Origin: Planctomycetota bacterium
GTDB taxonomy: Bacteria > Planctomycetota > Planctomycetia > Planctomycetales > Planctomycetaceae
NCBI GenBank assembly: GCA_016872645.1
Contig: VGZH01000031.1
Coordinates: 1-60,047 of the forward strand
Direction of reading: 5' to 3'
DNA length: 60,047 nucleotides
The notes below the pieces were generated by a model. That model was not told where the DNA came from and made no database searches. It was given only the letters and a program-made list of their open reading frames with translations. Positions 18,457 through 27,748 of this stretch are shown in pieces. Each line of letters starts with the position of its first letter. The stretch's first letter is position 1. Both the position numbers and the translations under genes were made by a program.

Positions 18457-19707
18457 ATGAAACGAACACTCGTGCGAGGTATTCTTTTGCTCGCTTTGCT
18501 CTGCCCAAGCCTGCTGCCAGCCCAGGAAATTCTCCGCAGCACGCTCAAGAAGCTGGACGTCCCTGGCAAAAAGGTCACCGTCGAGATCGATGGCAAGCAA
18601 CGCGAATTTACGCTGACCGACGACATGCGCGTGCTCAACAGCACCGGCAAGGACTTGGCCGAAAGGTTGAAAGACTTCAAGGAAGGGAGCGCCATCATGG
18701 TCGCCCCCGTTTCTCGCGACAGCAAAGTACTGCGAGGCATCGCGCTCGGCGATCAGCAAGGTGGCAATCAGCCGGCTCGCAAGAATGACGGACGGCCTGT
18801 CTCGGCCGATACGAAGTCACTCAAGCCTCTGAACGAACTTGGAGAGTCGAAGTATCAAGGCTTTGAAGGAGGCTTCTATCGCGGCGGCAATAACGAACGA
18901 CCCAAAGACCACGAGGCTGCGGGACTCAAACTCGCGAAACAAGTGCAGCCGCTGAATTCCCAAGGCCAGCCAGATCCGAATGGAAAGATCGTGTTGATGT
19001 CGGTCGGCATGAGCAACACGTCGCAGTCGTCCGAAGGCTTTCAGCGCGAACTGCGTGAGGCGTCGAACCTGAATCCTCACGTTCAATTCGTCAACGCAGC
19101 CCAGGGAGGTATGACCGCCGCCGCGATTCAAGATCCCGAAGATGGCCGGACCGGCAAGAGGTACTGGGACACCGTCGATCAACGGTTGCAGCAAGCCAGG
19201 GTTTCGCGCGAACAAGTCCAAGTTATCTGGATCAAGCAAGCCGACGCAGGACCGAATCAGGGCTTCCCGAAGTACGCTCAAACCTTGCAGGCCGAGTTGG
19301 CTCGCATCGTCCAGATTTTTCCCGCTCGGTTCCCGAACGCAAAGCTGGTGTATCTGTCGAGCCGTACCTACGGCGGGTACGCGACAACGGGATTGAACCC
19401 CGAACCTTACGCCTTCGAGTCGGCCTTCTCCGTGAAATGGTTGATCGACCAACAGATCAACGGCGACAAGTCGCTCAACTTCGATCCCGCTCGGGGTGAG
19501 GTCAAAGCTCCGTGGCTCAGTTGGGGACCGTACCTCTGGGCCAATGGCTCGACGAAACGACAAGACGGTTTCTCATACGAGCCAGCCGATTTTACCTCGA
19601 ACGATGGCACGCATCAGTCACCGTCCGGCCAACGTAACGTCGGACAGTTGCTGCTGACATTCTTCGAGTCCGACTCGACGACCAAACCTTGGTTTACGCG
19701 ACCATGA
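18457..19707 (+). CDS. Secreted SGNH/GDSL-like hydrolase
   Basis: ATG 18457 follows AGGAG and starts a signal peptide (MKRTLVRGILLLALLCPSLLPA). Residues ~22-95 form a small beta domain (KKVTVEIDGKQREFTLTDD). The main domain has VLMSVGMSNTSQSSEGF, the nucleophile block with a GxSN-type motif, and ends with NDGTHQSPSG, matching the Asp-x-x-His pair of SGNH hydrolases. The likely role is extracytoplasmic ester hydrolysis, possibly on glycans. The block III Asn is not clear, so activity is inferred from the two end motifs. It is 416 residues long and stands alone after a terminator, upstream of the PSD1/DUF1501 pair. Confidence 0.7.
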   Translation: MKRTLVRGILLLALLCPSLLPAQEILRSTLKKLDVPGKKVTVEIDGKQREFTLTDDMRVLNSTGKDLAERLKDFKEGSAIMVAPVSRDSKVLRGIALGDQQGGNQPARKNDGRPVSADTKSLKPLNELGESKYQGFEGGFYRGGNNERPKDHEAAGLKLAKQVQPLNSQGQPDPNGKIVLMSVGMSNTSQSSEGFQRELREASNLNPHVQFVNAAQGGMTAAAIQDPEDGRTGKRYWDTVDQRLQQARVSREQVQVIWIKQADAGPNQGFPKYAQTLQAELARIVQIFPARFPNAKLVYLSSRTYGGYATTGLNPEPYAFESAFSVKWLIDQQINGDKSLNFDPARGEVKAPWLSWGPYLWANGSTKRQDGFSYEPADFTSNDGTHQSPSGQRNVGQLLLTFFESDSTTKPWFTRP

Positions 19708-19816
19708 GGACAAAGAGAGTGGGCAGCAGGCAGCGGGCTTGGGTATCATTCCGCTCCCACCGCTCGCAATGGCGAGCGATTCCTGCCTTCTGGATTCGTC
19801 GTTTCGGAGACTCCCG

Positions 19817-22800
19817 ATGCGCTGCTGGTTCTCCCTGAGTATGCAACGGTTCGCGTTGGCGTTTTCAGTCGCTCTGATCGGAGCAAGCCTTCGCGCGGCC
19901 GACGCGCCCGTCGACTTCAACCGTGACATTCGGCCGATCCTGTCGAATCGCTGCTGGAAATGTCACGGGCCGGATGAAAAGGAACGGCAGGCGGGGCTTC
20001 GGTTTGACTCCCGCGAGGGTGTCATCGCCAAACTTGAATCGGGTAAGCCGGCCGTCGTTGTCGGCAAACCAGAAGAAAGTGAGTTGATTCGCCGAATTAC
20101 CTCGCAGGACGAAACCGAGCGGATGCCTCCCGCCGGTCAAGGCAAGCCGCTGGATGCTCGCGAAGTCGAGTTGCTGCGAACGTGGGTTCGGCAGGGAGCG
20201 AAGTTCGCGAAGCATTGGTCGTACGAGAAACCGATCCGGACCGTTGTGCCAGAAGTCCGAAGTTCGAAATCCGAAATCCGAAATCCGATCGACAATTTCA
20301 TCCTGTCTCGGCTGGAACGCGAAGGGCTGAAGCCGTCGCCGGAAGCGGATCGGTACGCCTTGGGGCGTCGTGTCGCACTCGACCTGACGGGGTTGCCTCC
20401 AACGGTGGCTGAGATTGAAACTTTTGCGAAGGACTCCGATCCGCTGGCCTACGAAAAGTTCGTAGATCGGATGCTCGCGAAGGAAAGCTACGGCGAGCAT
20501 TGGGCGCGACAATGGTTGGACCTCGCTCGGTATGCGGACTCGGCCGGGTATGCAGACGATCCGGCCCGGACGATCTGGGGCTATCGCGATTGGGTCATCA
20601 AGGCGTTCAACAAAAACATGTCGTTCGATCAATTCACGATCGAGCAACTCGCGGGGGACTTACTGCCGAACCCGACTGAAGACCAACTCATCGCGACGGC
20701 CTTTCATCGAAACACGCTGACGAACAACGAAGGGGGGACGAACGACGAAGAGTTCCGCAACGTCGCCATCGTGGACCGCGTCAACACGACAATGGCCACC
20801 TGGATGGGAACGACGATCGCATGTGCTCAGTGCCACACGCACAAGTACGACCCGATCACGCAGGAAGAGTTCTTCAAGCTGTTCGCGATTCTGAATCAAA
20901 CCGAGGATGCCGACCGAGGGGATGAAACGCCTCGATTAGAGCTGTTCACTTCGGAGCAACTCAAGCAAAAGCAGACGTGGCTGGCGGATGTTGCTCGGCT
21001 GGAGAAGGACGTGGCGACGGCGACCCCTGGCGTGTTGGAGTCGCTCGCGAAATGGGACGCAGCGTTTCCAAGGTCTTTGGCCTGGAAGCCGCTCAAGCCA
21101 ACGAGCGGCAAGTCGGACGGCGGCGTGACGCTCAGCGTGGCTGACGACGGAAGCATTCGCGCGGACAAGGCTGCGGCGAAGGCAACGTACTCGATTGAAA
21201 TTCCGCTCGCGGCCGGCAAGCTGAATGCGGTGCGACTCGACACGCTGCCGGATGACTCGCTGCCGGGCAAAGGGGCGGGGTTCGGCGGCGGGAACTTTGT
21301 GTTGTCGAAAGTCTCGGCCACGATCACCCCGCCGAATGGAACGCGACTCAACGGCCGCTTCGTGCGAGTGGAATTGCCCGGCAAAGCTCGCTTCTTGCAT
21401 CTGGCTGAGGTGCAGGTCTTCAACGGCAACGACAATCTCGCACTCAAAGGTGAAGCCAAGCAGAGCACAACCGACTTCGGCGGCGAGGCGAAGCGTGCAA
21501 ATGACGGCAACACCGACGGCGATTACCAGAAGAATTCCGTGTCGCACACGGCTCAGGAGGACAACCCTTGGTGGGAGGTCGATCTGAAATCGGAGCAGTT
21601 CATTGATCGCGTCCTGCTGTGGAACCGCACTGACGGCCAAACGGAAGAGCGGATCCGAAACTTCCGAGTCCTCGTCCTGAATGACAAGCATGAGCTGATC
21701 TGGTCGAAGGATTTCGTCGATCCGCCGAAGCCGTCGCAGGAGTTTGCACTCAGCGGCGTTCGCGGCGTGCCATTCGCCACGGCGTTTGCCGATCACGAAC
21801 AAGGAGCCGGCTTCGAAGCGAAAGTGGTGCTTGCGCCGCAAGCGAACAAGGGCTGGGCCGTCGGCGGCAAGCTTGATCAACCGCACTCGCTGACGTTGGT
21901 GGCATCGGCTCCCGTCGAAATTGCCGCAGGTTCAACGCTGACAATCACACTCGAACAGTTGTCATCGTTTGAAAATCATGTGCTCGGCAAATTCAAACTA
22001 TCGCTGACGGACGATCCGCGTGCGGCGGAGTCGGCTCGCGTACCGGCGGCGATCTTGGCAATCCTCATCGCGCCGGCCGAGCAACGCAACGATGCTCAAC
22101 GCGCGGAACTGACCAAGTTCTATCTGACAATTGCTCCCGAGTTGGCTGCCGCTCGCGATCAATTGGCGGCGACTCGCAAAAGTCTTTCGGACCTCAAGGC
22201 CGCGACAACTGTACCGATCCTGCGAGAGCTTGCCGCCGACAAACGCCGCAAGACGAACATCCAATTACGTGGCAACTTCATGGATCTCGGCAAAGAAGTG
22301 ACACCCGGGGTTCCCGCAGCGTTTCATCCGCTGCCGGAAGGTTCGACACCGGATCGGCTCGCGCTGGCCAAGTGGTTGATCGATGACAACAACCCACTGA
22401 CAGCTCGCGTACTGGTCAATCGTTACTGGGACACGATCTTCGGCAACGGGCTGGTGCGAACCAGCGAAGAATTCGGTTCCCAAGGGGAACTGCCGACGCA
22501 TCCGGAACTGCTCGATTGGCTGGCAATTGAGATCGTGCGGCTGAAGTGGGACACGAAAGCATTATTGAAGCTGATCGTGACCTCGGCGACGTACCGTCAA
22601 TCCTCGAAGGTCACGCCAGAGTTGTTGGACCGCGATCCCGAGAACTATCTGCTGGCTCGCGGCCCGCGTTTCCGATTGTCAGCCGAAATGATTCGTGATC
22701 AGGCGTTGGCGATCAGCGGGTTGCTCAGCCCGAAGATGTTCGGCCCGCCGGTGAAACCGTTTCAGCCCAATCTGGGCGTGAGTGCCGCATTCGGCAGTGG

Positions 22801-23290
22801 GATCGACTGGCAAGCGAGCCCCGGCGAAGACAAGTTCCGTCGCGGAATTTACACGACTTGGCGACGCTCAAATCCGTACCCATCCATGTCGGCGTTCGAT
22901 GCTCCCAACCGCGAGGTCTGCACGATTCGCCGCGCTCGCACGAATACGCCGCTGCAAGCACTCGTGACGCTCAACGACCCGGTCTACATCGAAGCGGCGC
23001 AAGCGTTGGCTCGCACGATGACCAAGAGTGGCACGACGCCTGCCGACCACCTCCGAGCTGGCTTCCTGCAATGCGTGTCCCGCCAACCGACGGAGCCAGA
23101 ACTGGCGGACCTGACGAAACTCTTCCACAGCGCTCGCGAGCGTTTCACGAAAGACGTTGAGAAGGCCCGCAAGCTTGCCACGAATCCGCTTGGTCCGCTG
23201 CCCGAAGGGGCGGACCCGGTCGAACTCGCGGCATGGACCGTTGTCGGCAACGTGCTGCTGAATTTGGATGAGATGTTCATGCGACGCTAA
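19817..23290 (+). CDS. PSD1-type cytochrome c / DUF1549 / discoidin-like / DUF1553 protein
   Basis: ATG 19817 follows GGAGA and gives 1157 residues; ATG 19841 is an alternative that starts nearer the signal peptide (MQRFALAFSVALIGASLRA). The cytochrome-like motif CWKCH lies near residue 53. DUF1549 follows with DLTGLPPTV, WLDLARYADSAG, FDQFTIEQLAGDLLP and CAQCHTHKYDP. Between DUF1549 and DUF1553 an F5/8-type (discoidin-like) carbohydrate-binding segment is inserted (FVRVELPGKARFLHLAEVQV..NPWWEVDLKSEQFIDRVLLW). DUF1553 contains NPLTARVLVNRYWDTIFG and TNTPLQALVTLNDPV. A secreted redox or glycan-associated role is inferred; no reaction is established. The intact DUF1501 gene follows after 33 bp, the normal pairing. 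Confidence 0.9.
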   Translation: MRCWFSLSMQRFALAFSVALIGASLRAADAPVDFNRDIRPILSNRCWKCHGPDEKERQAGLRFDSREGVIAKLESGKPAVVVGKPEESELIRRITSQDETERMPPAGQGKPLDAREVELLRTWVRQGAKFAKHWSYEKPIRTVVPEVRSSKSEIRNPIDNFILSRLEREGLKPSPEADRYALGRRVALDLTGLPPTVAEIETFAKDSDPLAYEKFVDRMLAKESYGEHWARQWLDLARYADSAGYADDPARTIWGYRDWVIKAFNKNMSFDQFTIEQLAGDLLPNPTEDQLIATAFHRNTLTNNEGGTNDEEFRNVAIVDRVNTTMATWMGTTIACAQCHTHKYDPITQEEFFKLFAILNQTEDADRGDETPRLELFTSEQLKQKQTWLADVARLEKDVATATPGVLESLAKWDAAFPRSLAWKPLKPTSGKSDGGVTLSVADDGSIRADKAAAKATYSIEIPLAAGKLNAVRLDTLPDDSLPGKGAGFGGGNFVLSKVSATITPPNGTRLNGRFVRVELPGKARFLHLAEVQVFNGNDNLALKGEAKQSTTDFGGEAKRANDGNTDGDYQKNSVSHTAQEDNPWWEVDLKSEQFIDRVLLWNRTDGQTEERIRNFRVLVLNDKHELIWSKDFVDPPKPSQEFALSGVRGVPFATAFADHEQGAGFEAKVVLAPQANKGWAVGGKLDQPHSLTLVASAPVEIAAGSTLTITLEQLSSFENHVLGKFKLSLTDDPRAAESARVPAAILAILIAPAEQRNDAQRAELTKFYLTIAPELAAARDQLAATRKSLSDLKAATTVPILRELAADKRRKTNIQLRGNFMDLGKEVTPGVPAAFHPLPEGSTPDRLALAKWLIDDNNPLTARVLVNRYWDTIFGNGLVRTSEEFGSQGELPTHPELLDWLAIEIVRLKWDTKALLKLIVTSATYRQSSKVTPELLDRDPENYLLARGPRFRLSAEMIRDQALAISGLLSPKMFGPPVKPFQPNLGVSAAFGSGIDWQASPGEDKFRRGIYTTWRRSNPYPSMSAFDAPNREVCTIRRARTNTPLQALVTLNDPVYIEAAQALARTMTKSGTTPADHLRAGFLQCVSRQPTEPELADLTKLFHSARERFTKDVEKARKLATNPLGPLPEGADPVELAAWTVVGNVLLNLDEMFMRR
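20251..20289 (+). repeat. In-frame (GAAATCC) repeat at the cytochrome/DUF1549 junction
   Basis: GAAGTCCGAAGTTCGAAATC and two further CGAAATCC copies encode EVRSSKSEIRNP in the linker just before IDNFILSRL. It is at the same linker where the paralogue at 5293-8502 carries a different repeat. Confidence 0.7.
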
Positions 23291-23323
23291 CTGTGCGTCA
23301 GACTAAACCACAAAGGTGACGAG

Positions 23324-24778
23324 ATGAATCCTCGACTCGAACTGCTTCAAACTACAACCCGACGACATTTCTTCCAGCAGACCGCTGCCGGACTGGGGGG
23401 AGTCGCGTTGGCATCGATGTTGGCCAAGGACGCACCGGCGGCTCCGGTTGGTAACGTGGTTGACCCGCTGGCTCCGAAGAAGACGCACTTCGACGGCAAA
23501 GCCAAACGAGTGATTTATCTGCACATGACCGGCTCGCCTCCGCATCTGGACTTGTTCGATTACAAACCGGAACTGGTCAAGCACGACGGCGAGAATTGCC
23601 CAGATGCTTACCTCAAGGGCAAGCGTTTCGCATTCACTTCCGGCGTGCCCAAGTTGCTGGGAACGAAGCGAGTTTTTTCGCAGCATGGCAAGGGCGGTGT
23701 CTGGATGTCGGACGCGATTCCGCATCTGCACAGTCATGCCGACGAGATGTGCGTGATCCGCTCGATGAACACGGACCAATTCAATCACGCCCCGGCTGAA
23801 CTGTTGCTTTACACCGGTTCGCCGCGATCCGGCCGGCCGTCATTGGGATCGTGGGTGACGTACGGACTTGGCACCGAAAACGAGAATCTGCCGGGGTTTG
23901 TGGTGCTGATCAGCAGCGGTGTGCAGCCAAATGGCGGCAAGAATTCCTTCGGAACCGGCTTCCTGCCGTCGGTCTATCAGGGAGTTCAATGCCGCTCGCA
24001 AGGCGATCCGGTGCTGTATGCCTCGGACCCGGAAGGGATGGATCGCGAGATGCGTCGGCTGAGTCTCGATGCCCTGCGCGATCTCAACGAACAGCAGGCA
24101 AAGGAGCTGGGACATCCTGAAACGGCAACGCGCATTGCACAGTACGAACTCGCGTTTCGGATGCAGATGTCGGTCCCGGAAGTCATGGACATCGGAAAGG
24201 AACCGTCAGCGGTGCTCGACGATTACGGCGCGAAGCCTGGGGTGTCGAGCCTCGCGAACAACTGCTTGCTCGCGCGGCGACTGGTCGAGGCGGGAGTGCG
24301 TTATGTGCAGCTCTTCGACTGGGGTTGGGACTTCCACGGCACCGGTCCCGGCGAGGACATCCGCGATGGACTCACGCGAAAGTGCGCGACAATGGACAAG
24401 CCGATCGCCGCGCTGATGAAAGACCTCAAGCAGCGCGGACTGCTCGAAGACACGCTGATCGTCTGGGGTGGCGAGTTCGGTCGAACCCCATTCCGTGAGG
24501 GCCGCACGGCGGGTAGTACCAACCTCGGTCGTGATCATTATCCCGACTGCTACAGCATGTGGCTTGGCGGCGCGGGCATCAAAGGTGGTACGATGTACGG
24601 GGAGTCCGACGACCTCGGCTTCTCTGTCGCCAAGGACAAAGTCCATGTCCACGACTTGCAAGCCACGCTGTTGCATTTGCTCGGCTTCAATCACGAACGT
24701 CTGACCTTTCGCTTCCAAGGCCGGGACTACCGCCTGACCGACGTGCATGGCAAAGTGGTCCAAGGCGTTTTGGCTTAA
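23324..24778 (+). CDS. DUF1501 family secreted protein
   Basis: This intact 484-residue member begins with a twin-arginine-like leader (TTRRHFFQQTAAGLGGVALA). The body shows KRVIYLHMTGSPPHLDLFDY, IRSMNTDQFNHAPAE, and a C-terminal alkaline-phosphatase-like or sulfatase-like metal segment (TLIVWGGEFGRTPF, GRDHYPDCYSMWLGGAGIKGG). The family belongs to the alkaline-phosphatase-like fold and is encoded beside PSD1 genes in planctomycetes; the substrate is unknown. It starts 33 bp after the PSD1 stop with AAAGGTG upstream. The two broken copies in this window (2046-2558 and 45333-46195) can be aligned against it. Confidence 0.9.
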   Translation: MNPRLELLQTTTRRHFFQQTAAGLGGVALASMLAKDAPAAPVGNVVDPLAPKKTHFDGKAKRVIYLHMTGSPPHLDLFDYKPELVKHDGENCPDAYLKGKRFAFTSGVPKLLGTKRVFSQHGKGGVWMSDAIPHLHSHADEMCVIRSMNTDQFNHAPAELLLYTGSPRSGRPSLGSWVTYGLGTENENLPGFVVLISSGVQPNGGKNSFGTGFLPSVYQGVQCRSQGDPVLYASDPEGMDREMRRLSLDALRDLNEQQAKELGHPETATRIAQYELAFRMQMSVPEVMDIGKEPSAVLDDYGAKPGVSSLANNCLLARRLVEAGVRYVQLFDWGWDFHGTGPGEDIRDGLTRKCATMDKPIAALMKDLKQRGLLEDTLIVWGGEFGRTPFREGRTAGSTNLGRDHYPDCYSMWLGGAGIKGGTMYGESDDLGFSVAKDKVHVHDLQATLLHLLGFNHERLTFRFQGRDYRLTDVHGKVVQGVLA

Positions 24779-24830
24779 CTTGGTTTCAACTGTCGCATTC
24801 ACTCTGACATCCCTCTTTAGGAGTCCCAAC

Positions 24831-25397
24831 ATGAAACTCCAACCGTCCTTCAAGACTGTCACGCTCGGCGTCGTGCTGGGAGTAGGCTTGTTCGCGTTGA
24901 CTGGCGCGAAAGAAAAGCAAAAGCCCGTCTCTAAACCGGGCGACTTCACGAGCACGACGGTTGACTTCGGCATCGTCTGCTCGGATGTCGAACGGTCAGT
25001 CGATTTCTACACGCAGGCGGTCGGCATGACGGATCTGAGCAGCTTCGATGTGGATGCCGGTTTGGCTCAAGCCGTTGGGCTGACCGACAACCAGCCGTTT
25101 AAAGTCCATGTGCTGGTGTTGGGCAAGGGAGACAACGCGACCAAAGTGAAACTGATGGAATTCCAGAAGGCTCCGGGCAAAAAGGCCAATCAGGACTTCA
25201 TCCATTCGACGCTGGGGATGCGATACACGACAATCGCCGTGAAGGACATCACCGTCGCGAACATGCGGATGATCGCCTACGGCTCGATGCCATTGAGCAA
25301 AGGCTTGCAAGAGATTCCCGACGGCCGATTTCTGGGGCTTTACCGTGACCCGGATGGCAATTTCATTGAGCTCGTGGGGCCGAAATCCAAGAAATAG
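24831..25397 (+). CDS. Secreted VOC (glyoxalase-fold) protein
   Basis: ATG 24831 follows TTTAGGAG and gives 188 residues with a signal-like N-terminus (KTVTLGVVLGVGLFALTGA). The rest is a single vicinal-oxygen-chelate unit: VDFGIVCSDVERSVDFYTQAVGM and the closing GRFLGLYRDPDGNFIELVGP, whose Glu is the usual metal ligand. Export of a VOC protein is less common than cytoplasmic forms. It lies 52 bp after the DUF1501 gene on the same strand and may share its transcript. The substrate is not predictable. Confidence 0.75.
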   Translation: MKLQPSFKTVTLGVVLGVGLFALTGAKEKQKPVSKPGDFTSTTVDFGIVCSDVERSVDFYTQAVGMTDLSSFDVDAGLAQAVGLTDNQPFKVHVLVLGKGDNATKVKLMEFQKAPGKKANQDFIHSTLGMRYTTIAVKDITVANMRMIAYGSMPLSKGLQEIPDGRFLGLYRDPDGNFIELVGPKSKK

Positions 25398-25454
25398 TGC
25401 GGCGGTTTCGCGACGGAACGAACGACTGTTTCAATCGGCGCCCGTTGCCATTTA

Positions 25455-25484
25455 CGCGAGGCAATCTGTGACAAAAGCCTCGCG
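25455..25484 (+). other. Hairpin upstream of the GspF-like gene
   Basis: CGCGAGGC and GCCTCGCG form a perfect 8-bp stem around a 14-base loop, 33 bp before the next start codon. No T-tract follows, so an RNA structure or protein site is as likely as termination. Confidence 0.4.
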
Positions 25485-25516
25485 AGGGAACGAGGACGTC
25501 CGTAACATCTGCCGCC

Positions 25517-26725
25517 ATGCCTGAATTCCGCTACATCGCTCGCGATCTTTCCGGCCGTGAGTTTACCGATCTACTGACCGCCAACAGCGAGTTGGACGTC
25601 GTTTCGCAGTTGTCGGCGAAGCAACTTTTTCCCATCAAGATTCAAACGGCCGAAGCGGATAAAAGCCCCGCGCTGGCCTGGGTTCGCCGCCCGCGAGCGG
25701 GACAGTTGGCGACGTTCTTTTCGCAACTCGCGGACCTGCTGAAAGCCGGCGTACCGTTGCTGCGATCGATGGAGTTGCTCGAACGGCAGACGTCCCATGC
25801 CGGCTTGAAGACCGTCCTGCGTGATCTGCACGACAAGGTTGCCGACGGCACGCGACTCGCCGAGTCGATGCGGCTGCACGAAGACATCTTCTCCGAGTTG
25901 GCTGTCAGCATGGTCCGCGCCGGTGAAGAAGGCTCATTTCTGGAAGACGTGCTCAAACAGATCGCCGACTTCACCGAGCACCAGCAGGAACTCAAGGGTC
26001 GAGTCTTCGGCGCAATGGCCTACCCGGCGTTTCTGCTGACGGCTGGCGTCGGCGTTGTCTGGGCGATGCTCGTCTGGTTCGTGCCAAAGTTCGAGGGTGT
26101 CTTCAAGAACATGGCCGAACGAGATGAACTCCCGTGGGCAACAACAGCGCTGATGTCGATGAGCAAGTACGCCGGCACCTATTGGTTCATCACGATCTTC
26201 GCGATCGTTGCGGCGATAGTCCTCATTCGTCAACGCTTAAAGACGGAGGAGGGATTACGGCAGTGGCATCGGATCGCGATCTCGCTACCGGCTTTGGGGC
26301 CGGTCGTTCGCAGCCTGGCCGTGGCGCGGTTCTGCCGCATTCTCGGAACGTTGCTAAAAAACGGAGTGCCGATTCTGCAATCGCTGCGAATCTCCAAAGA
26401 TGCGACGGGTAATCGTGTGCTCTCGGATGCGATTGCAACTGCCGCCGATAGCGTTTCCACTGGTAAGTCCCTTGCGGCTCCACTGGGGCACAGCAAACAG
26501 TTTCCTGCCGAAGTGATCGAGATGATTTCCGTCGGCGAGGAAGCCAACAACCTCGAACACGTCCTCATTAGCGTTGCCGACACAATGGAGCGCCGCACGC
26601 ATCGTCTGCTGGATCTCGCCGTCCGACTGCTCGAACCGCTCATGCTGATCCTAATGGCCGCAATGATCCTGTTCGTCGTCATTGGCCTGCTGCTGCCGGT
26701 TATGAAGAGTTCGGGGACGCTGTGA
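25517..26725 (+). CDS. GspF/PilC-like inner-membrane assembly protein
   Basis: This 402-residue protein has the two T2SSF domains of the type II secretion/type IV pilus platform protein. The first is QLATFFSQLADLLKAGVPLLRSMELLE with MVRAGEEGSFLEDVL; the second is VARFCRILGTLLKNGVPILQSLRI with MISVGEEANNLEHVL. Membrane helices lie near 170-195 and 220-240 and at the C-terminus (LLEPLMLILMAAMILFVVIG). It would anchor the assembly ATPase and pseudopilus in the inner membrane. No GspE, GspD or pseudopilin gene is adjacent, so it is an isolated component here and may belong to a system encoded elsewhere. Confidence 0.88.
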   Translation: MPEFRYIARDLSGREFTDLLTANSELDVVSQLSAKQLFPIKIQTAEADKSPALAWVRRPRAGQLATFFSQLADLLKAGVPLLRSMELLERQTSHAGLKTVLRDLHDKVADGTRLAESMRLHEDIFSELAVSMVRAGEEGSFLEDVLKQIADFTEHQQELKGRVFGAMAYPAFLLTAGVGVVWAMLVWFVPKFEGVFKNMAERDELPWATTALMSMSKYAGTYWFITIFAIVAAIVLIRQRLKTEEGLRQWHRIAISLPALGPVVRSLAVARFCRILGTLLKNGVPILQSLRISKDATGNRVLSDAIATAADSVSTGKSLAAPLGHSKQFPAEVIEMISVGEEANNLEHVLISVADTMERRTHRLLDLAVRLLEPLMLILMAAMILFVVIGLLLPVMKSSGTL

Positions 26726-26729
26726 AGTT

Positions 26730-26833
26730 GTCGAGGCGGTTTCAAAACAATCACGACGCGGCGGCGGGCGGTACGCTCGCAGTGAGCTCCAACCACTCGC
26801 TGCTGCGTCGTGCTGGATCTGCTACAGCCTCGA
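26730..26833. repeat. 104-bp imperfect palindromic element between convergent genes
   Basis: GTCGAGGC (26730-26737) and GCCTCGAC (26826-26833) are perfect inverted repeats. Inside them CACGACGC (26752-26759) and GCGTCGTG (26805-26812) are also perfect, with nearly equal 14- and 13-base spacers on the two sides. The element fills the gap between the GspF-like stop and the RNase PH stop and could fold into a long hairpin in either transcript. Confidence 0.65.
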
Positions 26834-26837
26834 CGCA

Positions 26838-27572
26838 CTAAAAACGGAACGGCCACAGCTCGTCGAGTGCCTTGCGTTGAACCTGAGTCAGCCAGGCGAT
26901 GCTCTTTTCGGCGAGAGCGAGCTGAGCATCGAGCAGTGGGCGATTGAACGGCGTCCCTTCAGCGGTCCCTTGGATTTCGACGAATTCACCTTGGCCGGTC
27001 ATCACGACGTTCATGTCGACCTCGGCGTCTTTGTCTTCGATGTAGTCGAGGTCCGCGACCACTTGCCCCGCAACGATGCCAATGCTGATTGCTGCGATGC
27101 TGCTCTTGAGGACCGGCCGATCCGTCGGCAGCAAGTCTTTGATCGCCGCCAGCGAATCGACCAGCGCGATAAAGCCGCCAGTGATGCTCAGCGTGCGCGT
27201 GCCACCGTCCGCTTCGAGCACATCGCAATCGACCGTGACCATGCGCGGACCAAGCGCGGCGAGATCGACGACTGCTCGCAAGCTACGGCCGATAAGCCGT
27301 TGAATCTCGTTCGTCCGGCCGTCGATCTTCGAACGTTCCCGTTGCTTGCGCGGCGCGGTGCTGGCCGGGAGCATGTTGTATTCGGCAGTGACCCAACCGT
27401 TTGGATTCGCTTCCCGCTTCATCCAGGGAGGGAGATCGGTATCGATACTGGCTGTGCAGAGGACGGTCGTCCGGCCAGCTTTTATCAGCACGCTGCCGGG
27501 GACGGCCCCCGTGAAATGCCGTTGAACCGTGATCGGTCGAAGTTCGTCGTGCTGTCGTCCGTCATGCCGCAT
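26838..27572 (-). CDS. rph: Ribonuclease PH
   Basis: This 244-residue protein starts at ATG 27572 ([20 protein letters not shown]), which matches the normal family start and has a GGAG sequence upstream; a longer frame to 27761 is not needed. It shows [31 protein letters not shown], the phosphate-binding [40 protein letters not shown] and [20 protein letters not shown], all RNase PH hallmarks. It trims tRNA 3' ends by phosphorolysis in the cytoplasm as a hexamer. It is convergent with the GspF-like gene and divergent from the prenyltransferase-repeat gene. Confidence 0.96.
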   Translation of the reverse strand: MRHDGRQHDELRPITVQRHFTGAVPGSVLIKAGRTTVLCTASIDTDLPPWMKREANPNGWVTAEYNMLPASTAPRKQRERSKIDGRTNEIQRLIGRSLRAVVDLAALGPRMVTVDCDVLEADGGTRTLSITGGFIALVDSLAAIKDLLPTDRPVLKSSIAAISIGIVAGQVVADLDYIEDKDAEVDMNVVMTGQGEFVEIQGTAEGTPFNRPLLDAQLALAEKSIAWLTQVQRKALDELWPFRF

Positions 27573-27748
27573 GGAAGGCTCCGCAAGATTGAAAGGCTGG
27601 GATGCCGACAAAGGGTAGTGGGCAACCACGCGAACCCGAAGCGCCAGATGCGGATTGACTCGCCGCACGACAGAAGTGACCATTCGCCGCCAAGCCGAAT
27701 GGCTGGCAGCAGCGGGACGGTTGTTGATCCGTCTCACGAGGTGATGCG

